64,000 nt of DNA. Origin: Prinia subflava (Eukaryota > Chordata > Aves > Passeriformes > Cisticolidae). Of this stretch, positions 33,502 through 45,234 are shown one piece after another. The stretch spans positions 62,001 to 126,000 of the forward strand of contig NW_026961099.1 in the NCBI RefSeq assembly GCF_021018805.1, read 5' to 3'. Under the pieces are notes generated by a model, which did not search any database, had not been told where the DNA came from, and was given only the letters and a program-made list of their open reading frames with translations. Position 1 is the stretch's first letter, and the number at the start of each line of letters is the position of its first letter. The translations under genes and the position numbers were made by a program.

Positions 33502-34773
33502 TTGGTTTCCATGGCTTGCTTTCTGGAGTTGATGAAAACACAAGTCATGTTAGTTGTTTGTGCTGCCAACCAGCAGAGAAGCTGCTGCAGACACTCTCTT
33601 GCTTTATCCATTACTGGCTTTTACGCTGCACCGGTTGGTGTCTTTCATGTCCATAGAAGGAGAACTAAAGCTGTTACTGCCTAATTTACTAAGTTTCTGT
33701 GATAGAGCTATGTAACATAAAGATTTGCTTTACAGAGTGAACAGTGATCTCTTCTTTTGGTTTCTATAGTTTGCTTTCTGGAGTTGATCAAAACACAAGT
33801 CTTGTTAGTTGCTTGTGTTGCCAACCACCAGAGATGCTGCTGCAGACACTTTCATGCCTTATGCTTTCCTTACTTACACTCTGTACCAGTTAGTGTTTCC
33901 CATGTCTATAGAGCAAGACCAAAGCTGGTATTGCCTAATTTGGTAGAGTTCCATGTAAGAGCTATGTAACATAAAGATTTGCTTTTCAGAGTGAACAGTG
34001 ATCTCTGCTTTTGGTTTCCATGGCTTGCTTTCTGGAGTTGATGAAAACACAAGTCATGTCAGTTCTTTGTGCTGCCAACCAGCAGAGAAGCTGCTGCAGA
34101 CCCTCTCTTGCCTTATCCATTACTGGCTGTTACGCTGCACCGGTTGGTGTTTTTCATGTCCATAGAAGGAGAACTAAAGCTGTTACTGCCTAATTTACTA
34201 AGTTTCTCTGATAGAGCTATGTAACATAAAGATTTGCTTTACAGAGTGAACAGTGATCTCTGCTTTTGGTTTCTATAGTTTGCTTTCTGGAATTGATCAA
34301 AACACAAGTCTTGTTAGTTGCTTGTGTTGCCAACCACCAGAGAAGCTGCTGCAGACACTTTCATGCCTTATGCTTTCCTTTCTTACACTCTGTACCAGTT
34401 AGTGTTTCCCATGTCTATAGAGCAAGATCAAAGCTGGTATTGCCTAATTTGGTAGAGTTCCATGCAAGAGCTATGTAACATAAAGATTTGCTTTTCAGAG
34501 TGAACAGTGATCTCTGCTTTTGGTTTCTATGGTTTGCTTTCTGGAGTTGATCAAAACACAAGTCTTGTTAGTTGCTTGTGCTGCCAATCAGCAGAGAAGC
34601 TGCTGCAGATTCTCTCTTGCCTTATCCATTACTGGCTTTTACGCTGCACCTTTGGTGTCTTTCATGTCCATAGAAGGAGAACTAAAGCTGTTACTGCCTA
34701 ATTTACTAAGTTTCTGTGATAGAGCTATGTAACATAAAGATTTGCTTTACAGAGTGAACTGTGATCTCTGCTT
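33138..34773 (+). repeat. Canonical six-unit HOR L-B-A-B-A-B', copy 1 (1,636 bp)
   Basis: Marker alleles in order: A with CAGAGATGCTGC and TTCCTTACTTAC; B with CATGTCAGTTC and CTGTTACGC; A with TTTCCTTTCTTAC, AGATCAAAGC and CATGCAAGAGC; B' with GCAGATTCTCTC. Confidence 0.92.
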
Positions 34774-35137
34774 TTGGTTTCTATGGTTTGCTTTCTGGAG
34801 TTGATCAAAACACAAGTCTTGTCTGTTGTTTGTGTTCCCAAGAAATAGAGAAGCTGCTGAAGACGCTTTCCTGCCTTTTGCAGTACCGGTTTACACTTTG
34901 CACATGTATGTGTTTTGCTTGTCACCAGACCACGAATAAAGGTGGGTACTACCTAATTTGCTTGATTTTCATGAAAGAGCCATGTAACAGAAACCTTTCC
35001 TTTGACACTCCACCGGTTGATGTTTCTCATGTCTATAGAGCAAGACCAAAGCTGTTACTGCCTAATTTGCTAAGTTTCCATGAAAGAGCACTGTAACATA
35101 AAGCTTTGCTTTTCCGAGTGAACAGTGGTTTCTGCTT
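34774..35137 (+). repeat. Long monomer L8
   Basis: Alleles GGGTACTACC and GATTTTCATG in the first tail copy, and GTCTATAGAGC in the second. It opens a seven-unit block L-B-A-A-B-A-chimera of 1,890 bp. Confidence 0.92.
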
Positions 35138-36663
35138 TTGGTTTCCATGGCTTGCTTTCTGGAGTTGATGAAAACACAAGTCATGTTAGTTGTTTGTGCT
35201 GCCAACCAGCAGAGAAGCTGCTGCAGACACTCTCTTGCTTTATCCATTACTGGCTTTTACGCTGCACCAGTTGGTGTCTTTCATGTCCATAGAAGGAGAA
35301 CTAAAGCTGTTACTGCCTAATTTACTAAGTTTCTGTGATAGAGCTATGTAACATAAAGATTTGCTTTACAGAGTGAACAGTGATCTCTGCTTTTGGTTTC
35401 TATAGTTTGCTTTCTGGAGTTGATCAAAACACAAGTCTTGTTAGTTGCTTGTGTTGCCAACCACCAGAGAAGCTGCTGCAGACACTTTCATGCCTTATCC
35501 TTTACTTGCTTACACTCTGTACCAGTTAGTGTTTCCCATGTCTATAGAGCAAGACCAAAGCTGGTATTGCCTAATTTGGTAGAGTTCCATGTAAGAGCTA
35601 TGTAACATAAAGATTTGCTTTACAGAGTGAACAGTGATCTCTGCTTTTGGTTTCCATGGTTTGCTTTCTGGAGTTGATCAAAACACAAGTCTTGTTAGTT
35701 GCTTGTGTTGCCAACCAGCAGAGAAGCTGCTGCAGACACTTTCATGCCTTATGCTTTACTTGCTTACACTCTGTACCAGTTAGTGTTTCCCATGTCTATA
35801 GAGCAAGACCAAAGCTGGTATTGCCTAATTTGATAGAGTTCCATGTAAGAGCTATGTAACATAAAGATTTGCTTTACAGAGTGAACAGTGATCTCTGCTT
35901 TTGGTTTCCATGGCTTGCTTTCTGGAGTTGATGAAAACACAAGTCTTGTTAGTTCTTTGTGCTGCCAATCAGCAGAGAAGCTGCTGCAGACCCTCTCTTG
36001 CCTTATCCATTACTGGCTTTTACGCTGCACCGGTTGGTGTCTTTCATGTCCATAGAAGGAGAACTAAAGCTGTTACTGCCTAATTTACTAAGTTTCTCTG
36101 ATAGAGCTATGTAACATAAAGATTTGCTTTACAGAGTGAACAGTGATCTCTGCTTTTGGTTTCTATAGTTTGCTTTCTGGAGTTGATCAAAACACAAGTC
36201 TTGTTAGTTGCTTGTGTTGCCAACCACCAGAGAAGCTGCTGCAGACACTTTCATGCCTTATGCTTTACTTGCTTACACTCTGCACCAGTTACTGTTTCCC
36301 ATGTCTATAGAGCAAGACCAAAGCTGGTATTGCCTAATTTGGTAGAGTTCCATGTAAGAGCTATGTAACATAAAGATTTGCTTTACAGAGTGAACAGTGA
36401 TCTCTGCTTTTGGGTTCCATGGTTTGCTTTCTGGAGTTGATGAAAACATAAGTCTTGTTAGTTGCTTGTGTTGCCAACCACCAGAGAAGCTGCTGCAGAC
36501 CCTCTCTTGCCTTATCCATTACTGGCTGTTACGCTGCACCTTTGGTGTCTTTCATGTCCATAGAAGGAGAACTAAAGCTGTTACTGCCTAATTTACTAAG
36601 TTTCTGTGATAGAGCTATGTAACATAAAGATTTGCTTTACAGAGTGAACTGTGATCTCTGCTT

Positions 36664-37027
36664 TTGGTTTCTATGGTTTGCTTTCTGGAGTTGATCAAAA
36701 CACAAGTCTTGTCTGTTGTTTGTGTTCCCAAGAAATAGAGAAGCTGCTGAAGACGCTTTCCTGCCTTTTGCAGTACCGGTTTACACTTTGCACATGTATG
36801 TGTTTTGCTTGTCACCAGACCACGAATAAAGGTGGGTACTTCCTAATTTGCTTGATTTCCATGAAAGAGCCATGTAACAGAAACCTTTCCTTTGACACTC
36901 CACCGGTTGATGTTTCTCATGTCTATGGAGCAAGACCAAAGCTGTTACTGCCTAATTTGCTAAGTTTCCATGAAAGAGCACTGTAACATAAAGCTTTGCT
37001 TTTCCGAGTGAACAGTGGTTTCTGCTT
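36664..37027 (+). repeat. Long monomer L9 (copy of L7)
   Basis: Same alleles as L7, at +3,526 bp. Confidence 0.92.
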
Positions 37028-38299
37028 TTGGTTTCCATGGCTTGCTTTCTGGAGTTGATGAAAACACAAGTCATGTTAGTTGTTTGTGCTGCCAACCAGC
37101 AGAGAAGCTGCTGCAGACACTCTCTTGCTTTATCCATTACTGGCTTTTACGCTGCACCGGTTGGTGTCTTTCATGTCCATAGAAGGAGAACTAAAGCTGT
37201 TACTGCCTAATTTACTAAGTTTCTGTGATAGAGCTATGTAACATAAAGATTTGCTTTACAGAGTGAACAGTGATCTCTTCTTTTGGTTTCTATAGTTTGC
37301 TTTCTGGAGTTGATCAAAACACAAGTCTTGTTAGTTGCTTGTGTTGCCAACCACCAGAGATGCTGCTGCAGACACTTTCATGCCTTATGCTTTCCTTACT
37401 TACACTCTGTACCAGTTAGTGTTTCCCATGTCTATAGAGCAAGACCAAAGCTGGTATTGCCTAATTTGGTAGAGTTCCATGTAAGAGCTATGTAACATAA
37501 AGATTTGCTTTTCAGAGTGAACAGTGATCTCTGCTTTTGGTTTCCATGGCTTGCTTTCTGGAGTTGATGAAAACACAAGTCATGTCAGTTCTTTGTGCTG
37601 CCAACCAGCAGAGAAGCTGCTGCAGACCCTCTCTTGCCTTATCCATTACTGGCTGTTACGCTGCACCGGTTGGTGTTTTTCATGTCCATAGAAGGAGAAC
37701 TAAAGCTGTTACTGCCTAATTTACTAAGTTTCTCTGATAGAGCTATGTAACATAAAGATTTGCTTTACAGAGTGAACAGTGATCTCTGCTTTTGGTTTCT
37801 ATAGTTTGCTTTCTGGAATTGATCAAAACACAAGTCTTGTTAGTTGCTTGTGTTGCCAACCACCAGAGAAGCTGCTGCAGACACTTTCATGCCTTATGCT
37901 TTCCTTTCTTACACTCTGTACCAGTTAGTGTTTCCCATGTCTATAGAGCAAGATCAAAGCTGGTATTGCCTAATTTGGTAGAGTTCCATGCAAGAGCTAT
38001 GTAACATAAAGATTTGCTTTTCAGAGTGAACAGTGATCTCTGCTTTTGGTTTCTATGGTTTGCTTTCTGGAGTTGATCAAAACACAAGTCTTGTTAGTTG
38101 CTTGTGCTGCCAATCAGCAGAGAAGCTGCTGCAGATTCTCTCTTGCCTTATCCATTACTGGCTTTTACGCTGCACCTTTGGTGTCTTTCATGTCCATAGA
38201 AGGAGAACTAAAGCTGTTACTGCCTAATTTACTAAGTTTCTGTGATAGAGCTATGTAACATAAAGATTTGCTTTACAGAGTGAACTGTGATCTCTGCTT
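36664..38299 (+). repeat. Canonical six-unit HOR, copy 2
   Basis: Same marker alleles; part of the 3,526-bp duplication, so also has CTGGAATTGATC. Confidence 0.92.
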
Positions 38300-38663
38300 T
38301 TGGTTTCTATGGTTTGCTTTCTGGAGTTGATCAAAACACAAGTCTTGTCTGTTGTTTGTGTTCCCAAGAAATAGAGAAGCTGCTGAAGACGCTTTCCTGC
38401 CTTTTGCAGTACCGGTTTACACTTTGCACATGTATGTGTTTTGCTTGTCACCAGACCACGAATAAAGGTGGGTACTACCTAATTTGCTTGATTTTCATGA
38501 AAGAGCCATGTAACAGAAACCTTTCCTTTGACACTCCACCGGTTGATGTTTCTCATGTCTATAGAGCAAGACCAAAGCTGTTACTGCCTAATTTGCTAAG
38601 TTTCCATGAAAGAGCACTGTAACATAAAGCTTTGCTTTTCCGAGTGAACAGTGGTTTCTGCTT
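38300..38663 (+). repeat. Long monomer L10 (copy of L8)
   Basis: Same GGGTACTACC and GATTTTCATG alleles as L8. It opens the longest L-bounded block of the right half, 16 units and 4,174 bp, reaching 42473. Confidence 0.92.
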
Positions 38664-40697
38664 TTGGTTTCCATGGCTTGCTTTCTGGAGTTGATGAAAA
38701 CACAAGTCATGTTAGTTGTTTGTGCTGCCAACCAGCAGAGAAGCTGCTGCAGACACTCTCTTGCTTTATCCATTACTGGCTTTTACGCTGCACCAGTTGG
38801 TGTCTTTCATGTCCATAGAAGGAGAACTAAAGCTGTTACTGCCTAATTTACTAAGTTTCTGTGATAGAGCTATGTAACATAAAGATTTGCTTTACAGAGT
38901 GAACAGTGATCTCTGCTTTTGGTTTCTATAGTTTGCTTTCTGGAGTTGATCAAAACACAAGTCTTGTTAGTTGCTTGTGTTGCCAACCACCAGAGAAGCT
39001 GCTGCAGACACTTTCATGCCTTATCCTTTACTTGCTTACACTCTGTACCAGTTAGTGTTTCCCATGTCTATAGAGCAAGACCAAAGCTGGTATTGCCTAA
39101 TTTGGTAGAGTTCCATGTAAGAGCTATGTAACATAAAGATTTGCTTTACAGAGTGAACAGTGATCTCTGCTTTTGGTTTCCATGGTTTGCTTTCTGGAGT
39201 TGATCAAAACACAAGTCTTGTTAGTTGCTTGTGTTGCCAACCAGCAGAGAAGCTGCTGCAGACACTTTCATGCCTTATGCTTTACTTGCTTACACTCTGT
39301 ACCAGTTAGTGTTTCCCATGTCTATAGAGCAAGACCAAAGCTGGTATTGCCTAATTTGATAGAGTTCCATGTAAGAGCTATGTAACATAAAGATTTGCTT
39401 TACAGAGTGAACAGTGATCTCTGCTTTTGGTTTCCATGGCTTGCTTTCTGGAGTTGATGAAAACACAAGTCTTGTTAGTTCTTTGTGCTGCCAATCAGCA
39501 GAGAAGCTGCTGCAGACCCTCTCTTGCCTTATCCATTACTGGCTTTTACGCTGCACCGGTTGGTGTCTTTCATGTCCATAGAAGGAGAACTAAAGCTGTT
39601 ACTGCCTAATTTACTAAGTTTCTCTGATAGAGCTATGTAACATAAAGATTTGCTTTACAGAGTGAACAGTGATCTCTGCTTTTGGTTTCTATAGTTTGCT
39701 TTCTGGAGTTGATCAAAACACAAGTCTTGTTAGTTGCTTGTGTTGCCAACCACCAGAGAAGCTGCTGCAGACACTTTCATGCCTTATGCTTTACTTGCTT
39801 ACACTCTGCACCAGTTACTGTTTCCCATGTCTATAGAGCAAGACCAAAGCTGGTATTGCCTAATTTGGTAGAGTTCCATGTAAGAGCTATGTAACATAAA
39901 GATTTGCTTTACAGAGTGAACAGTGATCTCTGCTTTTGGGTTCCATGGTTTGCTTTCTGGAGTTGATGAAAACATAAGTCTTGTTAGTTGCTTGTGTTGC
40001 CAACCACCAGAGAAGCTGCTGCAGACACTTTCATGCCTTATGCTTTCTTTGCTTACACTCTGTACCAGTTAGTGTTTCCCATGTCTATAGAGCAAGACCA
40101 AAGCTGGTATTGCCTAATTTGATAGAGTTCCATGTAAGAGCTATGTAACATAAAGATTTGCTTTTCAGAGTGAACAGTGATCTCTGCTTTTGGTTTCTAT
40201 AGTTTGCTTTCTGGAGTTGATCAAAACACAAGTCTTGTTAGTTGCTTGTGTTGCCAACCACCAGAGAAGCTGCTGCAGACACTTTCATGCCTTATGCTTT
40301 ACTTGCTTACACTCTGTACCAGTTAGTGTTTCCCATGTCTATAGAGCAAGACCAAAGCTGGTATTGCCTAATTTGGTAGAGTTCCATGTAAGAGCTATGT
40401 AACATAAAGATTTGCTTTACAGAATGAACAGTGATCTCTGCTTTTGGTTTCTATAGTTTGCTTTCTGGAGTTGATCAAAACACAAGTCTTGTTAGTTGCT
40501 TGTGTTGCCAACCACCAGAGAAGCTGCTGCAGACACTTTCATGCCTTATGCTTTCCTTGCTTACACTCTGTACCAGTTAGTGTTTCCCATGTCTATAGAG
40601 CAAGACCAAAGCTGGTATTGCCTAATTTGGTAGAGTTCCATGTAAGAGCTATGTAACATAAAGATTTGCTTTTAAGAGTGAACAGTGATCTCTGCTT

Positions 40698-40949
40698 TTG
40701 GTTTCCATGGCTTGCTTTCTGGAGTTGAAAACACAAGTCATGTTAGTTGCTTGTGCTGCCAACCAGCAGAGAAGCTGCTGCAGACACTCCCTTGCTTTAT
40801 CCATTACTGGCTTTTACGCTGCACCGGTTGGTGTCTTTCATGTCCATAGGAGGAGAACTAAAGCTGTTACTGCCTAATTTACTAAGTTTCTGTGATAGAG
40901 CTATGTAACATAAAGATTTGCTTTACAGAGTGAACAGTGATCTCTGCTT
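40698..40949 (+). repeat. B monomer with a 3-bp deletion (252 bp)
   Basis: GAGTTGAAAACAC near 40,724 lacks three bases relative to GAGTTGATGAAAACAC. The preceding element is also unusual, TTGCTTTTAAGAG near 40,667 instead of TTGCTTTTCAGAG. Confidence 0.85.
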
Positions 40950-41203
40950 TTGGTTTCTATGGTTTGCTTTCTGGAGTTGATCAAAACACAAGTCTTGTTA
41001 GTTGCTTGTGTAGCCAACCACCAGAGAAGCTGCTGCAGACACTTTCATGCCTTATGCTTTCTTTGCTTACACTCTGTACCAGTTAGTGTTTCCCATGTCT
41101 ATAGAGCAAGACCAAAGCTGGTATTGCCTAATTTGGTAGAGTTCCATGTAAGAGCTATGTAACATAAAGATTTGCTTTTCAGAGTGAACAGTCATCTCTG
41201 CTT

Positions 41204-41456
41204 TTGGTTTCTATAGTTTGCTTTCTGGAGTTGATCAAAACACAAGTCTTGTTAGTTGCTTGTGTTGCCAACCACCAGAGAAGCTGCTGCAGACACTTTC
41301 ATGCCTTATGCTTTCCTTGCTTACACTCTGTACCAGTTAGTGTTTCCCATGTCTATAGAGCAAGACCAAAGCTGGTATTGCCTAATTTATAGAGTACCAT
41401 GTAAGAGCTATGTAACATAAAGATTTGCTTTTCAGAGTGAACAGTGATCTCTGCTT
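41204..41456 (+). repeat. 253-bp A monomer with TAATTTATAGAG deletion
   Basis: Same context as 30231 (next: B', A, A, B, L, B), 10,973 bp downstream. Confidence 0.87.
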
Positions 41457-42473
41457 TTGGTTTCCATGGCTTGCTTTCTGGAGTTGATGAAAACACAAGT
41501 CATGTTAGTTGTTTGTGCTGCCAACCAGCAGAGAAGCTGCTGCAGACCCTCTCTTGCCTTATCCATTACTGGCTTTTACGCTGCACCTTTGGTGTCTTTC
41601 ATGTCCATAGAAGGAGAATTAAAGCTGTTACTGCCTAATTTACTAAGTTTCTGTGATAGAGCTATGTAACATAAAGATTTGCTTTACAGAGTGAACTGTG
41701 ATCTCTTCTTTTGGTTTCTATAGTTTGCTTTCTGGAGTTGATCAAAACACAAGTCTTGTTAGTTGCTTGTGTTGCCAACCACCAGAGAAGCTGCTGCAGA
41801 CACTTTCATGCCTTATGCTTTCTTTGCTTACACTCTGTACCAGTTAGTGTTTCCCATGTCTATAGAGCAAGACCAAAGCTGGTATTGCCTAATTTGGTAG
41901 AGTACCATGTAAGAGCTATGTAACATAAAGATTTGCTTTACAGAGTGAACAGTGATCTCTGCTTTTGGTTTCCATGGTTTGCTTTCTGGAGTTGATGAAA
42001 ACACAAGTCTTGTTAGTTGCTTGTGTTGCCAACCACCAGAGAAGCTGCTGCAGACACTTTCATGCCTTATGCTTTCTTTGCTTACACTCTGTACCAGTTA
42101 GTGTTTCCCATGTCTATAGAGCAAGACCAAAGCTGGTATTGCCTAATTTGATAGAGTTCCATGTAAGAGCTATGTAACATAAAGATTTGCTTTTCAGAGT
42201 GAACAGTCATCTCTGCTTTTGGTTTCCATGGCTTGCTTTCTGGAGTTGATGAAAACACAAGTCATGTTAGTTGCTTGTGCTGCCAACCAGCAGAGAAGCT
42301 GCTGCAGACCCTCTCTTGCCTTATCCATTACTGGCTTTTACGCTGCACCGGTTGGTGTTTTTCATGTCCATAGAAGGAGAACTAAAGCTGTTACTGCCTA
42401 ATTTACTAAGTTTCTGTGATAGAGCTATGTAACATAAAGATTTGCTTTACAGAGTGAACTGTGATCTCTGCTT

Positions 42474-42837
42474 TTGGTTTCTATGGTTTGCTTTCTGGAG
42501 TTGATCAAAACACAAGTCTTGTCTGTTGTTTGTGTTCCCAAGAAATAGAGAAGCTGCTGAAGGCGCTTTCCTGCCTTTTGCAGTACCAGTTTACACTTTG
42601 CACATGTATGTGTTTTGCTTGTCACCAGACCACGAATAAAGGTGGGTACTTCCTAATTTGCTTGATTTCCATGAAAGAGCCATGTAACAGAAACCTTTCC
42701 TTTGACACTCCACCGGTTGATGTTTCTCATGTCTATAGAGCAAGACCAAAGCTGTTACTGCCTAATTTGCTAAGTTTCCATGAAAGAGCACTGTAACATA
42801 AAGCTTTGCTTTTCCGAGTGAACAGTGGTTTCTGCTT
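42474..42837 (+). repeat. Long monomer L11
   Basis: Alleles AAGGCGC and TACCAGTTT, as in L1 and L3 of the far left region; neighbours in the right half mostly carry GAAGACGC and TACCGGTTT. Confidence 0.92.
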
Positions 42838-43600
42838 TTGGTTTCCATGGCTTGCTTTCTGGAGTTGATGAAAACACAAGTCATGTTAGTTGTTTGTGCT
42901 GCCAACCAGCAGAGAAGCTGCTGCAGACACTCTCTTGCTTTATCCATTACTGGCTTTTACGCTGCACCGGTTGGTGTCTTTCATGTCCATAGAAGGAGAA
43001 CTAAAGCTGTTACTGCCTAATTTACTAAGTTTCTGTGATAGAGCTATGTAACATAAAGATTTGCTTTACAGAGTGAACTGTGATCTCTGCTTTTGGTTTC
43101 TATAGTTTGCTTTCTGGAGTTGATCAAAACACAAGTCTTGTTAGTTGCTTGTGTTGCCAACCACCAGAGAAGCTGCTGCAGACACTTTCATGCCTTATGC
43201 TTTACTTGCTTACACTCTGTACCAGTTAGTGTTTCCCATGTCTATAGAGCAAGACCAAAGCTGGTATTGCCTAATTTGGTAGAGTTCCATGTAAGAGCTA
43301 TGTAACATAAAGATTTGCTTTACAGAATGAACAGTGATCTCTGCTTTTGGTTTCTATAGTTTGCTTTCTGGAGTTGATCAAAACACAAGTCTTGTTAGTT
43401 GCTTGTGTTGCCAACCACCAGAGAAGCTGCTGCAGACACTTTCATGCCTTATGCTTTACTTGTTTACACTCTGTACCAGTTAGTGTTTCCCATGTCTATA
43501 GAGCAAGACCAAAGCTGGTATTGCCTAATTTGGTAGAGTTCCATGTAAGAGCTATGTAACATAAAGATTTGCTTTACAGAGTGAATAGTCATCTCTGCTT

Positions 43601-43853
43601 TTGGTTTCTATGGTTTGCTTTCTGGAGTTGATCAAAACACAAGTCTTGTTAGTTGCTTGTGTTGCCAACCACCAGAGAAGCTTCTGCAGACACTTTCATG
43701 CCTTATGCTTTCCTTGCTTACACTCTGTACCAGTTAGTGTTTCCCATGTCTATAGAGCAAGACCAAAGCTGGTATTGCCTAATTTATAGAGTACCATGTA
43801 AGAGCTATGTAACATAAAGATTTGCTTTTCAGAGTGAACAGTGATCTCTGCTT
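43601..43853 (+). repeat. 253-bp A monomer with TAATTTATAGAG deletion
   Basis: Copy from the 2,397-bp duplication of 41204. It has a private GAAGCTTCTGCAG core (43677-43689), which creates a HindIII site outside any L monomer. Confidence 0.87.
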
Positions 43854-44870
43854 TTGGTTTCCATGGCTTGCTTTCTGGAGTTGATGAAAACACAAGTCAT
43901 GTTAGTTGTTTGTGCTGCCAACCAGCAGAGAAGCTGCTGCAGACCCTCTCTTGCCTTATCCATTACTGGCTTTTACGCTGCACCTTTGGTGTCTTTCATG
44001 TCCATAGAAGGAGAATTAAAGCTGTTACTGCCTAATTTACTAAGTTTCTGTGATAGAGCTATGTAACATAAAGATTTGCTTTACAGAGTGAACTGTGATC
44101 TCTTCTTTTGGTTTCTATAGTTTGCTTTCTGGAGTGGATCAAAACACAAGTCTTGTTAGTTGCTTGTGTTGCCAACCACCAGAGAAGCTGCTGCAGACAC
44201 TTTCATGCCTTATGCTTTCTTTGCTTACACTCTGTACCAGTTAGTGTTTCCCATGTGTATAGAGCAAGACCAAAGCTGGTATTGCCTAATTTGGTAGAGT
44301 ACCATGTAAGAGCTATGTAACATAAAGATTTGCTTTACAGAGTGAACAGTGATCTCTGCTTTTGGTTTCCATGGTTTGCTTTCTGGAGTTGATGAAAACA
44401 CAAGTCTTGTTAGTTGCTTGTGTTGCCAACCACCAGAGAAGCTGCTGCAGACACTTTCATGCCTTATGCTTTCTTTGCTTACACTCTGTACCAGTTAGTG
44501 TTTCCCATGTCTATAGAGCAAGACCAAAGCTGGTATTGCCTAATTTGATAGAGTTCCATGTAAGAGCTATGTAACATAAAGATTTGCTTTTCAGAGTGAA
44601 CAGTCATCTCTGCTTTTGGTTTCCATGGCTTGCTTTCTGGAGTTGATGAAAACACAAGTCATGTTAGTTGCTTGTGCTGCCAACCAGCAGAGAAGCTGCT
44701 GCAGACCCTCTCTTGCCTTATCCATTACTGGCTTTTACGCTGCACCGGTTGGTGTTTTTCATGTCCATAGAAGGAGAACTAAAGCTGTTACTGCCTAATT
44801 TACTAAGTTTCTGTGATAGAGCTATGTAACATAAAGATTTGCTTTACAGAGTGAACTGTGATCTCTGCTT

Positions 44871-45234
44871 TTGGTTTCTATGGTTTGCTTTCTGGAGTTG
44901 ATCAAAACACAAGTCTTGTCTGTTGTTTGTGTTCCCAAGAAATAGAGAAGCTGCTGAAGGTGCTTTCCTGCCTTTTGCAGTACCAGTTTACACTTTGCAC
45001 ATGTATGTGTTTTGCTTGTCACCAGACCACGAATAAAGGTGGGTACTTCCTAATTTGCTTGATTTCCATGAAAGAGCCATGTAACAGAAACCTTTCCTTT
45101 GACACTCCACCGGTTGATGTTTCTCATGTCTATAGAGCAAGACCAAAGCTGTTACTGCCTAATTTGCTAAGTTTCCATGAAAGAGCACTGTAACATAAAG
45201 CTTTGCTTTTCCGAGTGAACAGTGGTTTCTGCTT
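44871..45234 (+). repeat. Long monomer L12
   Basis: Like L11, but with AAGGTGC (loss of the CpG). It opens an eight-unit block L-B-A-A-A-B'-A-B' of 2,143 bp. Confidence 0.92.

Larger units (their letters stand above)
32971..36496 (+). repeat. 3,526-bp tandem segmental duplication, copy 1
   Basis: Contains two L monomers (33138, 34774) and eleven-plus 254-bp units. Rare alleles shared at +3,526 bp include CTCTTCTTTTGG (near 33,752), CTGGAATTGATC (near 34,288), TACTACC with GATTTTCATG (near 34,950-34,970), GCACCAGTTGG (near 35,265), CTGCACCAGTTACTG (near 36,281) and TTGGGTTCC (near 36,410). I saw no difference at any site compared. Confidence 0.9.
36497..40022 (+). repeat. 3,526-bp tandem segmental duplication, copy 2
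   Basis: Starts inside monomer 36410 at the core AGAAGCTGCTGCAGAC. Upstream the sequence is the A-like front (CCAACCACCAG); downstream it is the B' tail also seen after 32971 (CCTCTCTTGCC, CTGTTACGC). At the far end, after 40,022, the equivalent monomer continues as an ordinary A tail (ACTTTCATGCC). This is the pattern expected from unequal exchange inside the core. Confidence 0.9.
41204..43600 (+). repeat. 2,397-bp nine-unit duplication, copy 1
   Basis: Order A(253)-B'-A-A-B-L-B-A-A. It shares with the next unit the alleles CTCTTCTTTTGG (near 41,703), AGAGTACCATG in the following A tail, and the L alleles TACCAGTTT. Confidence 0.85.
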
